A DNA stretch of 64,000 nt from Pseudooctadecabacter jejudonensis. GTDB taxonomy: Bacteria > Pseudomonadota > Alphaproteobacteria > Rhodobacterales > Rhodobacteraceae. Shown here piece after piece: positions 1 to 7,818 of this stretch; within the stretch, counting starts at the first letter, position 1, and each line of letters begins with the position of its first letter. Location of the stretch: the NCBI RefSeq assembly GCF_900172275.1, contig NZ_FWFT01000001.1:979058-1043057 (forward strand). Reading direction: 5' to 3'. A program made the translations under genes and the position numbers. The notes under the pieces are model-generated. The model saw only the letters and a list, made by a program, of their open reading frames with translations, had not been told where the DNA came from and ran no database searches.

Positions 1-510
1 GCCATTGCCGATACCGTGGCCGCATACGGCATCACGATCCCTGAATTCTATATCGAAAACATCTCGCTCCCCCCCGCGGTAGAGGCCGCCTTGGACACCC
101 GCACCTCACGCGGGCTGACCGGCGATCTGGACGCCCACATGAAATACGCCGCCGCCGAGGCATTGCGCAAAGGTGGCGAAGCCTCAGGCGCTATGGGTGC
201 TGGCCTCGGGGCCGGCATGGGCATGGCCATGGCACAACAGATGGCCAACCCGTGGGGCAGCGCCCCAACGGCTGCCGCGCCCATGGCCCCCCCGCCCCCA
301 CCGGTCGAACACGTCTGGCACATCGCCGAAAGCGGCCAAACCAAAGGCCCGTTTTCCAAGGCAGACATGGGCAAAATGGCCGCCGACGGCAGCCTCAGCC
401 GCGACACCCATGTCTGGACGCCCGGCCAAGACGGTTGGAAAACCGCAGATGAGGTCGATGAGCTGGCGCAGCTCTTCACCGTCATGCCCCCACCCCCGCC
501 ACCAGCATAA
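1..510 (+). CDS. SPFH/virion-core-like protein with C-terminal GYF_2 domain (5' end outside window)
   Basis: Reading frame 1 is open from the first base, so the gene starts upstream; 169 C-terminal residues are visible. They show the tail of a coiled helical region, a Gly/Ala/Met-rich stretch (GAGLGAGMGMAMAQQM), a proline-rich linker (PPPPPV) and a GYF_2-type domain starting at VWHIAESGQTKGPFS, ending in a polyproline tail. This is the C-terminal architecture of bacterial SPFH-domain proteins annotated as virion core protein (Bacillus YdjI type), membrane-associated scaffolds. The SPFH domain itself cannot be seen. A zinc-ribbon membrane protein three genes downstream may be a functional partner. 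Family assignment is an inference from the tail only. Confidence 0.6.
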   Translation, partial: AIADTVAAYGITIPEFYIENISLPPAVEAALDTRTSRGLTGDLDAHMKYAAAEALRKGGEASGAMGAGLGAGMGMAMAQQMANPWGSAPTAAAPMAPPPPPVEHVWHIAESGQTKGPFSKADMGKMAADGSLSRDTHVWTPGQDGWKTADEVDELAQLFTVMPPPPPPA

Positions 511-972
511 CAGGGCGACACTTCCGACATCTCTTTCCACTCAGCAGATGAACACCACCTGAGTGGAAAGCAGCGATCTGCGTGAGATCGACGCTGATTT
601 CACCGAACTCAGACGCGAACTTATCGCCACCTTCACCAAAAATCCGCCCTCCTTGTCCCGCCTTGACGTCCGAACCGACTGGCTTGGGACGCCCAACCTC
701 TCACCCCAAAAACGGTCGCCGAGGACACAGAAAAGGACCTGTTTCTTTGGGTCAAAAATACCTCGGGGGTGAATTGGCGAAGCCAAGAGGGGGCAGCGCC
801 CCCCTATATCTCTGGGGGCAGCGCCCTCGTCATCTCTGGGGGCAGCGCCCCCAGACCCCCCGGGGGCAAAACCTCCCATCACCCGGCGCGCGCAGCGCGC
901 CCCCCCGCCCGCAGCATGCGCCGACCGTAGGTCGTCCCTTGCTCTGACACCCGCGCCACCTACTTCATCATC
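511..972. other. 462-bp intergenic region with dispersed repeat and three palindromes
   Basis: No convincing gene. A GTG-started open frame at 563-772 runs through the repeat and lacks family resemblance. The region holds a copy of the TTTCTTTGGGTCAAAAATA element (741-763) followed by three copies of the palindrome GGGGGCAGCGCCCCC at 789-803, 814-828 (one base decayed) and 838-852, spaced 24-25 bp. It probably ends transcription from the SPFH gene. Confidence 0.6.
741..852 (+). repeat. Dispersed element plus triple GGGGGCAGCGCCCCC palindrome
   Basis: The TTTCTTTGGGTCAAAAATA core at 741-763 continues through CTCGGGGGTGAATTGGCGAAGCCAA into three tandem GC-rich palindromes. Other copies with the same core followed by GC-rich palindromes occur at 17667, 9015 and 47669. 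The palindromes would form strong hairpins in RNA. There is no U-tract, so terminator function is an inference. Confidence 0.7.
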
Positions 973-1395
973 ATGACACGCCGCCGCCTGCACATTGTCC
1001 TGCACTGGACCATTTTCATGCTGATACTTGCCATGGTTAAAGGCGGCACTTCCGCTGATTGGGTGCGCTGGGCTTTTGTCATCGCAACCGCCCTCTGGGT
1101 TGCGATTGCGATGGTCAAAGGGCTCATCGGCAAACCAGGCCCGAAACTGGGGCCTGCCACGCGCGCGGCCTACCCTTGGATGCACCGCGCGCTTTATCTG
1201 GCGCTCGCCATATCAGCGGTCCTCAACGCAGGTGAATTGACAGCCCTCATCGCGCCCGGCCCCGCGTGGACATCCCTTCTCGTGCTCTTGGGCCTTGGCG
1301 CCCTGCACGGGCTGTTCCACTTCTGGCGCCACACGGCCCTCTATGACAACGCCCTGCGGCTGATCACACCGCGAGCCTTTCACGGGCTGTTGTGA
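973..1395 (+). CDS. Cytochrome b561-like membrane protein, short form
   Basis: A 140-residue protein with about four hydrophobic segments. It opens with RRRLHIVLHW and ends with HGLFHFWRHTALYDNALRLITPRAFHGLL, the same C-terminal pattern as the next gene (HIWRH..LRDNALRIMAPRIFHRYL). The two are therefore paralogues. Paired histidines (His7, His11 and the LHGLFHFWRH cluster) fit heme ligation in the cytochrome b561 family, which moves electrons across the inner membrane. It is shorter than its neighbour and lacks part of the central helices. No strong ribosome binding site precedes the ATG. The electron donor and acceptor are unknown. Confidence 0.6.
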   Translation: MTRRRLHIVLHWTIFMLILAMVKGGTSADWVRWAFVIATALWVAIAMVKGLIGKPGPKLGPATRAAYPWMHRALYLALAISAVLNAGELTALIAPGPAWTSLLVLLGLGALHGLFHFWRHTALYDNALRLITPRAFHGLL

Positions 1396-1427
1396 AACTC
1401 TAGGCCCCGCTTTCGCGTTACTCTCAT

Positions 1428-1970
1428 ATGCGCCACTTAATCCCCACCCGCCGCACCGCCCTCAAGGCCCTCCATTGGGGCATCATCCCCTTCTTTGTCT
1501 GGTTCATCTTCGCGGATCCCGACGCCCTGCGCCGCATGGGGCCACGGGTATTTCAATTCCATTCGATGATGGGGCTGATCTTCGTCACTCTGGCCCTGAT
1601 CTGGACGGCCTGGATGCTGCGCGCGGGCCTTCTCAGCCGCCCCGGCCCCAAACTGCAAGGCTGGCCGCGCCGCCTCTTTCGCCCGCTGCACCTCACCCTT
1701 GTCTGGGGGCTGTTCCTTGTGGCCTTCGGCGGCTTGCTGCTTGGGCTGACAGCCTCGTTTCAGATGAAAGCTGGCGGGATTATCCCTATTGGCGTCCCCC
1801 TCAACAAACCCGCCGCCCACCACTGGATCGGGCTCGTGCACACCTATCAATTCTACGCGCTGGCCGCTGTCGTGGCCTTCCACGCGGGCTTTCACATCTG
1901 GCGTCACCTGAAATTGCGTGACAATGCCCTTCGCATCATGGCGCCCCGCATCTTTCACCGCTATCTATAG
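1428..1970 (+). CDS. Cytochrome b/b6-domain (b561 family) membrane protein
   Basis: A 180-residue integral membrane protein with four predicted helices. Candidate heme ligands are ALHWGIIPFF near the N-terminus, FQFHSMMGL, PLHLTLVW, AAHHWIGLVHT and FHAGFHIWRH. This matches the prokaryotic cytochrome b561 fold, which carries b hemes for inner-membrane electron transfer. It follows its shorter paralogue by 32 bp and precedes the zinc-ribbon gene by 3 bp, so the three are probably cotranscribed. The physiological redox partner cannot be read from the sequence. Confidence 0.75.
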   Translation: MRHLIPTRRTALKALHWGIIPFFVWFIFADPDALRRMGPRVFQFHSMMGLIFVTLALIWTAWMLRAGLLSRPGPKLQGWPRRLFRPLHLTLVWGLFLVAFGGLLLGLTASFQMKAGGIIPIGVPLNKPAAHHWIGLVHTYQFYALAAVVAFHAGFHIWRHLKLRDNALRIMAPRIFHRYL

Positions 1971-1973
1971 GGC

Positions 1974-3089
1974 ATGACTGACACGACGACTGATCCCGCC
2001 CCAACCACAGACGACCACCGCTTCCCCTGTGATGCCTGCGGGGCCGACATGCGGTTTGATCCCGGCGAAAACCGCCTGATCTGTGAGCATTGCGGCAACA
2101 CCCACGCGGTATCCGAGGATCCTTGGCGCGGCGGTGCATTGAGAGAGCTTGATTTCCGCCGCGCGGTCTCGGGCGATCTGGCCGCAGAAGAGATCGAGGA
2201 AACCCGCGTCAGCGCCTGCCCCAACTGCGGCGCACAAGTGGAATTCGACGCGGATCTGCACGCGACCGAATGCCCTTTTTGTGCGACCCCCGTGGTTACC
2301 GACACAGGCACCCACCGCCACATTAAACCCAAAGGTCTACTGCCCTTTGCGCTGGACGAAGGCCGCGCGCGCGCCGAGATGACAGACTGGCTCGGCAGCC
2401 TGTGGTTTGCGCCAAACGGCCTGCAGGATTACGCCCGCAAGGGCCGCGCCATGTCGGGCATCTATGTCCCCTACTGGACGTTCGACGCCGACACCAAAAG
2501 CCAATACACCGGATCGCGCGGCACCCATTACTACGAAACCCGCACTGTTGTGCGCGACGGCAAACTCAAACAAGTCCGCGTGCGCAAAACCCGCTGGCGG
2601 CCAGCATCAGGCCGCGTGGCGCGGTTCTTTGACGATGTGCTGGTGCTCGGTTCCAAATCTCTGCCCAAATCCTACACCGACGCGTTGGAACCTTGGGATC
2701 TTTCGGAAATGGAACCCTATCAGCCGCAATACCTCGCTGGCTTTCGCGCCGAAGGCTATCAGGTCGAACTTGAAGATGCCTTCGTCGAGGCCCGCGCCTA
2801 CATGGACCGCATCATCCACCGCGATGTCAAATTCGACATCGGTGGCGATGATCAACGGGTCAACTCCGTCGATACCCAGCTCGGCACGTTGACGTTCAAA
2901 CACGTGCTGCTGCCCGTCTGGCTTGCTGCTTACAAATACCGCGGCAAGACCTACCGCTTTGTGGTCAACGGCCGCACGGGACGCGTGCAGGGCGAACGCC
3001 CCTATTCCGCCATCAAGATCACCATCGCCGTGATCATCGGCCTGATCATCGCCGCCACAATTGGGTTTGTGATGGCCGCAAGCCAGTGA
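1974..3089 (+). CDS. Zinc-ribbon (TFIIB-type) protein with C-terminal membrane anchor
   Basis: 371 residues. Two zinc ribbons lie at the N-terminus: Cys19/22/37/40 and Cys82/85/100/103. A central domain of about 200 residues contains YVPYWTFDADTKSQYTG. One transmembrane helix near residues 343-367 anchors the C-terminus. Members are often misannotated as primosomal protein N'-like; there is no helicase motif here. Bacillus YdjG has the same plan and is encoded beside an SPFH protein (YdjI), matching the SPFH gene at the window start. Starts with ATG 3 bp after the cytochrome gene. A role in envelope stress or membrane organisation is inferred from that comparison only. Confidence 0.65.
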   Translation: MTDTTTDPAPTTDDHRFPCDACGADMRFDPGENRLICEHCGNTHAVSEDPWRGGALRELDFRRAVSGDLAAEEIEETRVSACPNCGAQVEFDADLHATECPFCATPVVTDTGTHRHIKPKGLLPFALDEGRARAEMTDWLGSLWFAPNGLQDYARKGRAMSGIYVPYWTFDADTKSQYTGSRGTHYYETRTVVRDGKLKQVRVRKTRWRPASGRVARFFDDVLVLGSKSLPKSYTDALEPWDLSEMEPYQPQYLAGFRAEGYQVELEDAFVEARAYMDRIIHRDVKFDIGGDDQRVNSVDTQLGTLTFKHVLLPVWLAAYKYRGKTYRFVVNGRTGRVQGERPYSAIKITIAVIIGLIIAATIGFVMAASQ

Positions 3090-3104
3090 TACACCGCCCC
3101 CAAC

Positions 3105-3118
3105 TTTACGCGCGTAAA
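3105..3118. promoter_or_regulatory. Perfect 14-bp palindrome upstream of the sugar kinase
   Basis: TTTACGCGCGTAAA is identical to its reverse complement. It lies 8 bp before the GGAGG ribosome binding site of the kinase gene and 16 bp after the previous stop codon. The length and the central CG resemble operators of LacI-type regulators. No regulator gene is adjacent. Confidence 0.4.
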
Positions 3119-3135
3119 CTTATTTGGAGGACACG

Positions 3136-4044
3136 ATGATCTTAACCTGTGGCGAAGCCCTGATTGACATGCTGCCCCGCACAACGGAGGCAGGCGAACA
3201 GGCCTTTGTTCCTGTTTCAGGCGGGGCGGCCCTCAACACTGCGATCGGGTTGGGTCGGCTGGGCGTCGACACACAGCTCTTTTGCGGGATGTCCTCGGAT
3301 TTTCTCGGCGATGTGTTGCGCAACGCCCTTGAAAACGCGGGCGTTGATCACAGCCCCTCCCCCCGGCTGGCCGCGCCGTGTACCGTAGCCTTTGTCAAGC
3401 TGGTCGACGGTCAAGCAACCTACGCGTTCTATGACGAAAACTCGGCCATGCGCACCGTGGGGGCTGCCCCTCAGACGCAGGCCGATGCACTTTTGTTTGG
3501 GGGAATTTCGCTCGTGGCCCCCGGCTGCGGTGACGTCTATGAGGCGATGATGCTGGATCACGCCGAAACCCGCGTCACCATGATCGACCCGAACATTCGC
3601 CCGTCCTTTATCTCGGACGAGACCGCCTTTCGCGCGCGGATTGCGCGCATGATGGGGGCCGCCGACATCATCAAACTCAGCGACGAAGACCTGCACTGGC
3701 TGCAAGGCAATGGCGATCTGGCCGATCTCGCCCGTGGTCTGGTGGCCAAGGGCGCCAAACTGGTCTGCATCACCGAAGGCGCCAAAGGCGTCACCGGATA
3801 CAACGCAAACCATGAGGTCTTCGTGCCCGCCCCGAAAACCGAAGTCGTGGACACCGTGGGCGCGGGCGACACCTTCAACGCGGGCCTTCTGGCAGGCCTC
3901 GACCGTGCGGGCTGCCTGACCAAAGACCGCATCACCAACCTGACCGAAGACGAAATCCGTAATGCCCTGACCTTGGGCGTCACCGCCGCCGCCATCACCG
4001 TGTCGCGCGCTGGCGCCAACCCGCCTTGGGCCCACGAAATATGA
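3136..4044 (+). CDS. PfkB-family carbohydrate kinase (fructokinase-like)
   Basis: 302 residues. The N-terminal pattern GEALIDMLP, the substrate-binding glycines [16 protein letters not shown] and the C-terminal PfkB signature [17 protein letters not shown] (with the catalytic Asp) are all present, so it should phosphorylate a sugar with ATP. Sequence style is closest to fructokinases, but the sugar cannot be assigned. The start is ATG 3136, preceded by GGAGG with a 7-bp gap; an upstream in-frame TTG is rejected. Its stop overlaps the dtd start (ATGA), implying translational coupling. A perfect palindrome lies just upstream. Confidence 0.85.
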   Translation: MILTCGEALIDMLPRTTEAGEQAFVPVSGGAALNTAIGLGRLGVDTQLFCGMSSDFLGDVLRNALENAGVDHSPSPRLAAPCTVAFVKLVDGQATYAFYDENSAMRTVGAAPQTQADALLFGGISLVAPGCGDVYEAMMLDHAETRVTMIDPNIRPSFISDETAFRARIARMMGAADIIKLSDEDLHWLQGNGDLADLARGLVAKGAKLVCITEGAKGVTGYNANHEVFVPAPKTEVVDTVGAGDTFNAGLLAGLDRAGCLTKDRITNLTEDEIRNALTLGVTAAAITVSRAGANPPWAHEI

Positions 4045-4481
4045 GGGCGCTGATCCAACGGGTCACCTCTGCGCAGGTTCATGTGGACGGTGCGCTGGTG
4101 GGGGAATGTGGCGCGGGCATGCTCATTCTGGTGTGCGCCATGCAAGGCGATACGGAAGATCTGCCCGCCAAACTGGCCGCCAAAATCGGCAAACTGCGGA
4201 TCTTCAAAGATGACGAGGGCCGCATGAACCGATCCCTGACCGACATCGGCGGCCAAGCTCTCGTCGTCAGCCAATTCACGCTGGCCGCCGACACCCGTCG
4301 CGGCAACCGCCCCGGCTTCTCTCAGGCCGCGCCCCCCGCCGAAGGCGAACGGCTCTACGCTGCCTTCGCAAAAGAAATGGCCGCCCTCGTGCCCACCCAA
4401 ACCGGCCAGTTTGGCGCGGACATGGCTGTCAGTCTGGTCAACGACGGGCCTGTCACCCTCTGGCTCGACACCGACGCCTGA
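4041..4481 (+). CDS. dtd: D-aminoacyl-tRNA deacylase
   Basis: 146 residues, normal length for DTD. It hydrolyses D-amino acids (and glycine from tRNA-Ala) off mischarged tRNAs. The two family signatures are present: [15 protein letters not shown] carrying the catalytic SQ-TLA motif, and [11 protein letters not shown] carrying the cross-subunit GPVT motif. Start ATG 4041 overlaps the kinase stop by 4 bp; an in-frame GTG slightly upstream (4026) is less likely. No obvious functional link to the kinase. Confidence 0.95.
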   Translation: MRALIQRVTSAQVHVDGALVGECGAGMLILVCAMQGDTEDLPAKLAAKIGKLRIFKDDEGRMNRSLTDIGGQALVVSQFTLAADTRRGNRPGFSQAAPPAEGERLYAAFAKEMAALVPTQTGQFGADMAVSLVNDGPVTLWLDTDA

Positions 4482-4511
4482 CGCAGCACCTGCCAACAGC
4501 GCGCGCGCCCT

Positions 4512-4534
4512 GTTTCTTTGGGTCAAAAATACCT
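4512..4534 (+). repeat. Dispersed TTTCTTTGGGTCAAAAATA element
   Basis: Same 23-bp core as at 741-763, placed between the convergent dtd and znuB stops. No palindrome follows directly in this copy. Confidence 0.7.
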
Positions 4535-4545
4535 GAAAACGGCCC

Positions 4546-5340
4546 TCAGCCGCGCAAACGACCGGCAGCGGCTGTGACACAAAACAACGCCGCCGCTGCC
4601 ACAATAATCGACGGCCCCGCAGGCGTGCCCACAAACCGCGCCGCATAAAGCCCCCCGGCAGAGGCCACAATCCCGATGCATGTGGCCCACACCGCCATCG
4701 CCTCAGGTCCGCGGGCGATCATGCGGGCGGCGGCGGCAGGGATGATCAACATCGCGGTGATCAACAAGGCGCCCACCACCTTGATCGACACCGCAACAAC
4801 CATCGCCACCAGCAACGTCAAAAACAGCCGGTCGCGCGCTGGGTGCAAACCGGCAGCATGGGCCAAATCATTGGACAACACTTCAGCCAACAGCGCCTGC
4901 CAGCGCCACGCCAACACCGCCAGAACAACAGCCGCCCCGCCCCAGATCACGATCAAATCCATGCGCGACACCACCAGAATGTCGCCAAACAAATACGCAT
5001 CCAGATCAATCCGCGTGCCCGGCATCAAAGACACCGCCACAAGCCCCAGCGCCAGCGCCCCGTGGGACAACACGCCGAGCAGGCTGTCCGGCGTGATCGT
5101 CGCCCCCGACAATGACCCCACCAACAGCCCCATGGCCAGCGCCACAATCAGCACGCCCAAGGGCACCGAAATGGAAAACATCAACGCCAGCGCCACACCC
5201 AAGATTGCCGCATGGGCCGTCGCATCCCCGAAATAGGCCATGCGCCGCCAAACGATAAAACACCCCAAGGCCCCGCAGGCCAGCGCCGTGCCCACGCCCG
5301 CCAGCAGCGCGCGCACCATAAAATCATCCAATAGGCTCAA
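4546..5340 (-). CDS. znuB: Zinc ABC transporter permease ZnuB
   Basis: 264 residues with about eight hydrophobic helices and the family features GCFIVWRRMAYFGDATAHAAILGVAL near the N-terminus and the EVLSNDLAHAAG coupling region. It is the inner-membrane permease of the ZnuABC importer. Its start overlaps the znuC stop by 4 bp, and it ends the zur-znuC-znuB operon. Zn rather than Mn or Fe is assigned because zur and a His-rich ZnuA share the locus. Confidence 0.95.
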   Translation of the reverse strand: MSLLDDFMVRALLAGVGTALACGALGCFIVWRRMAYFGDATAHAAILGVALALMFSISVPLGVLIVALAMGLLVGSLSGATITPDSLLGVLSHGALALGLVAVSLMPGTRIDLDAYLFGDILVVSRMDLIVIWGGAAVVLAVLAWRWQALLAEVLSNDLAHAAGLHPARDRLFLTLLVAMVVAVSIKVVGALLITAMLIIPAAAARMIARGPEAMAVWATCIGIVASAGGLYAARFVGTPAGPSIIVAAAALFCVTAAAGRLRG

Positions 5341-6104
5341 GAGACGGGGTCTTCCGCTGAAAGGACCGATGCAGGATCATGGTCACAGCCATGCTCATGA
5401 TGATCGTGATTATGTTCGTGCCGGTAAAGGGCCAAGGCGCCCCCCGTGCCCGTGCCAAACAACTCCCGATAGGCGGGGGCGGCGGTGACAACCTCAGGCG
5501 TGCCTTCGCAGCAGATGTGGCCGTTCATGCAAATGACGCGGTCTGTGGCAGACATCACTACGTGCAATTCATGGCTGACCATCAACACAGCACAGCCCAA
5601 TTCATCGCGCAGCGCCTCAATCAGGCGGTAAAACGCGGCAGAGGCTGGCTGATCAAGGCCCTGCGTCGGCTCATCCAACACCAGCACCTGTGGCCTGTTC
5701 AAAATCGCCCGCGCCAAAAGCACCCTCTGCAACTGGCCCCCCGACAGTCCAGCCAATTGACGTTTCTCCAGATGATCCACGCCAGTGCGGGCCAGCGCCT
5801 CACGCGCTTTGGCCGTGGGCACCCGTTTGGGCAGGTTCAAAAACCGTCGCACGGTCAAAGGCAACGTGGGATCGATATGCAGCTTTTGTGGCACATAGCC
5901 GACCCGCAACCCCTCAGCCGCCTTGATCGTCCCACCATCCACCGGAACGGCCCCGATCAACGCGCGCAGCAAGGTCGATTTGCCGGACCCGTTGGGGCCG
6001 ACAATCGTGACGATTTCCCCTGCCTCAAGCGTCACATTCACACCCTGCACCGCATGGGTCGCCCCATGGCGCACATCAATATGGGTGGCTTGGATCAAAC
6101 TCAT
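5337..6104 (-). CDS. znuC: Zinc ABC transporter ATP-binding protein ZnuC with His-rich tail
   Basis: 255 residues. Walker A GPNGSGKSTLLRAL, signature LSGGQLQRVLLARAI, Walker B VLVLDEPTQGLD and the switch His in MVSHELH are all present, so it is an active ATPase for zinc import. The C-terminal extension is His/Asp-rich (RHEHNHDHHEHGCDHD), a probable cytoplasmic zinc-binding tail. It lies 10 bp after zur and overlaps znuB by 4 bp. Confidence 0.95.
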   Translation of the reverse strand: MSLIQATHIDVRHGATHAVQGVNVTLEAGEIVTIVGPNGSGKSTLLRALIGAVPVDGGTIKAAEGLRVGYVPQKLHIDPTLPLTVRRFLNLPKRVPTAKAREALARTGVDHLEKRQLAGLSGGQLQRVLLARAILNRPQVLVLDEPTQGLDQPASAAFYRLIEALRDELGCAVLMVSHELHVVMSATDRVICMNGHICCEGTPEVVTAAPAYRELFGTGTGGALALYRHEHNHDHHEHGCDHDPASVLSAEDPVS

Positions 6105-6114
6105 TTCGGCAAAC

Positions 6115-6588
6115 TCATGCGGGATCCTGACAGGCCGGGCAGACGCCCGTGGCCTCTACCACCGTGCGGTCAATCTGAAAACCAGTGGCTGAGGCCGCAG
6201 GGCTCATCGCGTCGCCCGCCTCCCCTTCGGCCACAATGCCACACCTGTTGCAAATCAAAAACGCAGGGTCATGCACTTCGTCAGGGCGCGCACAGGCCAC
6301 AAAGGCGTTCAACCGTTCGATCCGGTGCGCCAAACCGGCCTCAACCAGAAACGTCAACGCGCGGTAAGCGACGGGGGGTTTTGATCCGAACCCTTCCGCA
6401 TCCAGCCGCGCCAGAACATCATAGGCCCCCAAGGCCTCATGCGCCTCTAACAAGATCTCAAGCGTGCGGCGACGCACAGGGGTCAGCCGCAGGTTTTGCG
6501 CCGCACAGGCCGCATCCGCTGCACTTAACGCAGTCGCAACACATTGGTCATGATCATGGTCATGAAAACTGGAAGGCTGATCAGCCAT
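6115..6588 (-). CDS. zur: Zinc uptake regulator, Fur family
   Basis: 157 residues. A winged helix lies around LTPVRRRTLEILLEAHEALGAYDVLARL, with the recognition region KPPVAYRALTFLVEAGLAHRIE, followed by a dimerisation domain with structural zinc ligands CNRCG and CPAC. It represses zinc uptake when zinc is plentiful. The N-terminus carries FHDHDHDQC, an unusual His/Asp run also seen in ZnuC and ZnuA here. The first gene of zur-znuC-znuB; a palindromic site starts 32 bp upstream, so autoregulation is likely. Confidence 0.93.
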   Translation of the reverse strand: MADQPSSFHDHDHDQCVATALSAADAACAAQNLRLTPVRRRTLEILLEAHEALGAYDVLARLDAEGFGSKPPVAYRALTFLVEAGLAHRIERLNAFVACARPDEVHDPAFLICNRCGIVAEGEAGDAMSPAASATGFQIDRTVVEATGVCPACQDPA

Positions 6589-6619
6589 CGGAATACGTCC
6601 GCCCTTCGAAAGAGGAGTT

Positions 6620-6637
6620 GTAATGTTATAACATATC
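6620..6637. promoter_or_regulatory. Zur box between zur and znuA
   Basis: GTAATGTTATAACATATC, with the perfect 12-bp core ATGTTATAACAT at 6623-6634. It matches the alphaproteobacterial Zur operator type and sits midway between the divergent starts, 32 bp from zur and 42 bp from znuA, so one dimer could repress both directions. Confidence 0.85.
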
Positions 6638-6678
6638 TATTATGCCATCCCACGAACACGCCGACAAGGAAGAATCCC

Positions 6679-7773
6679 ATGCGCCTCCCCCTCGCCGCCA
6701 CCCTGACCGCCCTGCCAGTCTTTGCCTATGCCGAACCGCCCAAAGTCGTGACAGACATCGCGCCTGTGCACTCCCTCGTGGCGCAGGTCATGGCGGGTGT
6801 GGGCGACCCGGATGTGTTGGTCGCAGGTGGCGCCTCTCCGCACGATTTCCAGTTTGGCTTTGATCAGGCCGCAAGTTTGCAAAACGCCGATCTGGTGATC
6901 TGGGTCGGCCCTGCCCTGACCCCATGGCTGGATGAGGCCGTGTCGACCTTGGGCGGCGACGTCAGCCAGCTGGTCCTGCTGGAGGCCGAAGGGTGGGAGC
7001 CCTTGATGCTCCGCACAGACGCCGCCTTCGATGACGGGCACGACCACGGGTCGCACGGCCACGGACATGATGACCACGATGAGCATAGCGAGCACGGGCA
7101 TGACGATCACGGGCATGACGATCATGAAGAAAAGCATGATCACGATGAGCATGATCACGGGGACCATGACGAGCACGAAGAACACGGGGACCACGACGAT
7201 CACGGCCACGAAGACCATGACGATCACGCCCACGAAGACGATCACAAAGACGAAGCCCGCGTGGATCCCCATGCCTGGCTTGACCCACAAGTCGCTCAAG
7301 ATTGGGTCGTGATCATCGCCGAAGACCTCGCCGCGATCGATCCCGAAAACGCAGCCCTCTACGGTGCAAACGCCGTCGCCGCAGTGGCCGACCTGCAAGC
7401 CCTTGAGGCTGAGATCACAGCGACGCTGGCCGACGTCCCGGCCGGTTCGCTTGTCGTGCCCCACGACGCCTACCAGTACTTTGGCGCACGCTTTGATCGC
7501 CCCGCACTGGCCGCCATCGCCCTCGACGACGCCTCAATCCCGGGCCCCGACCGGATCGCGGAACTGCAGGACAGGGTCACCGCTGATGATGTCGATTGCG
7601 TGCTCTCCGACAACCAGACGCGGGCCGAATGGTCCGACCTGATCCGCGAAAACACCGACGCGGGCACCGCCGTAGCCGATCCCATGGGTGGCGCGTTTGA
7701 GGTGGGCCCCGCCCACTACCGCGCAACCCTGACAGCCCTCGCCGCCTCCTACGCGGCCTGCTTAAACGAGTGA
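6679..7773 (+). CDS. znuA: Zinc-binding periplasmic protein ZnuA with long His-rich loop
   Basis: 364 residues. A signal peptide (about residues 1-18, ending AYA) precedes the cluster A-I substrate-binding fold. Zinc ligands expected from the family are visible: His31 (APVHS), the His in VDPHAWLDP and the His in VPHDAYQYF. Between the first and second ligands lies a His/Asp/Glu loop at about residues 120-193, roughly 74 residues, longer than in many ZnuA proteins; it should gather or sense zinc. Start ATG 6679 follows AAGGAAG; longer in-frame starts would run through the Zur box. Diverges from zur-znuCB. Confidence 0.95.
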   Translation: MRLPLAATLTALPVFAYAEPPKVVTDIAPVHSLVAQVMAGVGDPDVLVAGGASPHDFQFGFDQAASLQNADLVIWVGPALTPWLDEAVSTLGGDVSQLVLLEAEGWEPLMLRTDAAFDDGHDHGSHGHGHDDHDEHSEHGHDDHGHDDHEEKHDHDEHDHGDHDEHEEHGDHDDHGHEDHDDHAHEDDHKDEARVDPHAWLDPQVAQDWVVIIAEDLAAIDPENAALYGANAVAAVADLQALEAEITATLADVPAGSLVVPHDAYQYFGARFDRPALAAIALDDASIPGPDRIAELQDRVTADDVDCVLSDNQTRAEWSDLIRENTDAGTAVADPMGGAFEVGPAHYRATLTALAASYAACLNE

Positions 7774-7818
7774 TCGAAACGCGGGCCGTTCAACCCGCAA
7801 GGCTTGCGGCCCCGTTTC

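Noticed and set aside
541..1185. Minus-strand frame of about 214 codons
   Set aside because: Opposite to a membrane-protein gene and crosses palindromic repeats; no domain resemblance.
6544..6678. Extended N-terminus for ZnuA
   Set aside because: It would run through the Zur box and precede the signal peptide; ATG 6679 has a good ribosome site.
7031..7312. Met/Thr-rich alternative frame inside znuA
   Set aside because: Shadow of the His/Asp repeat region.
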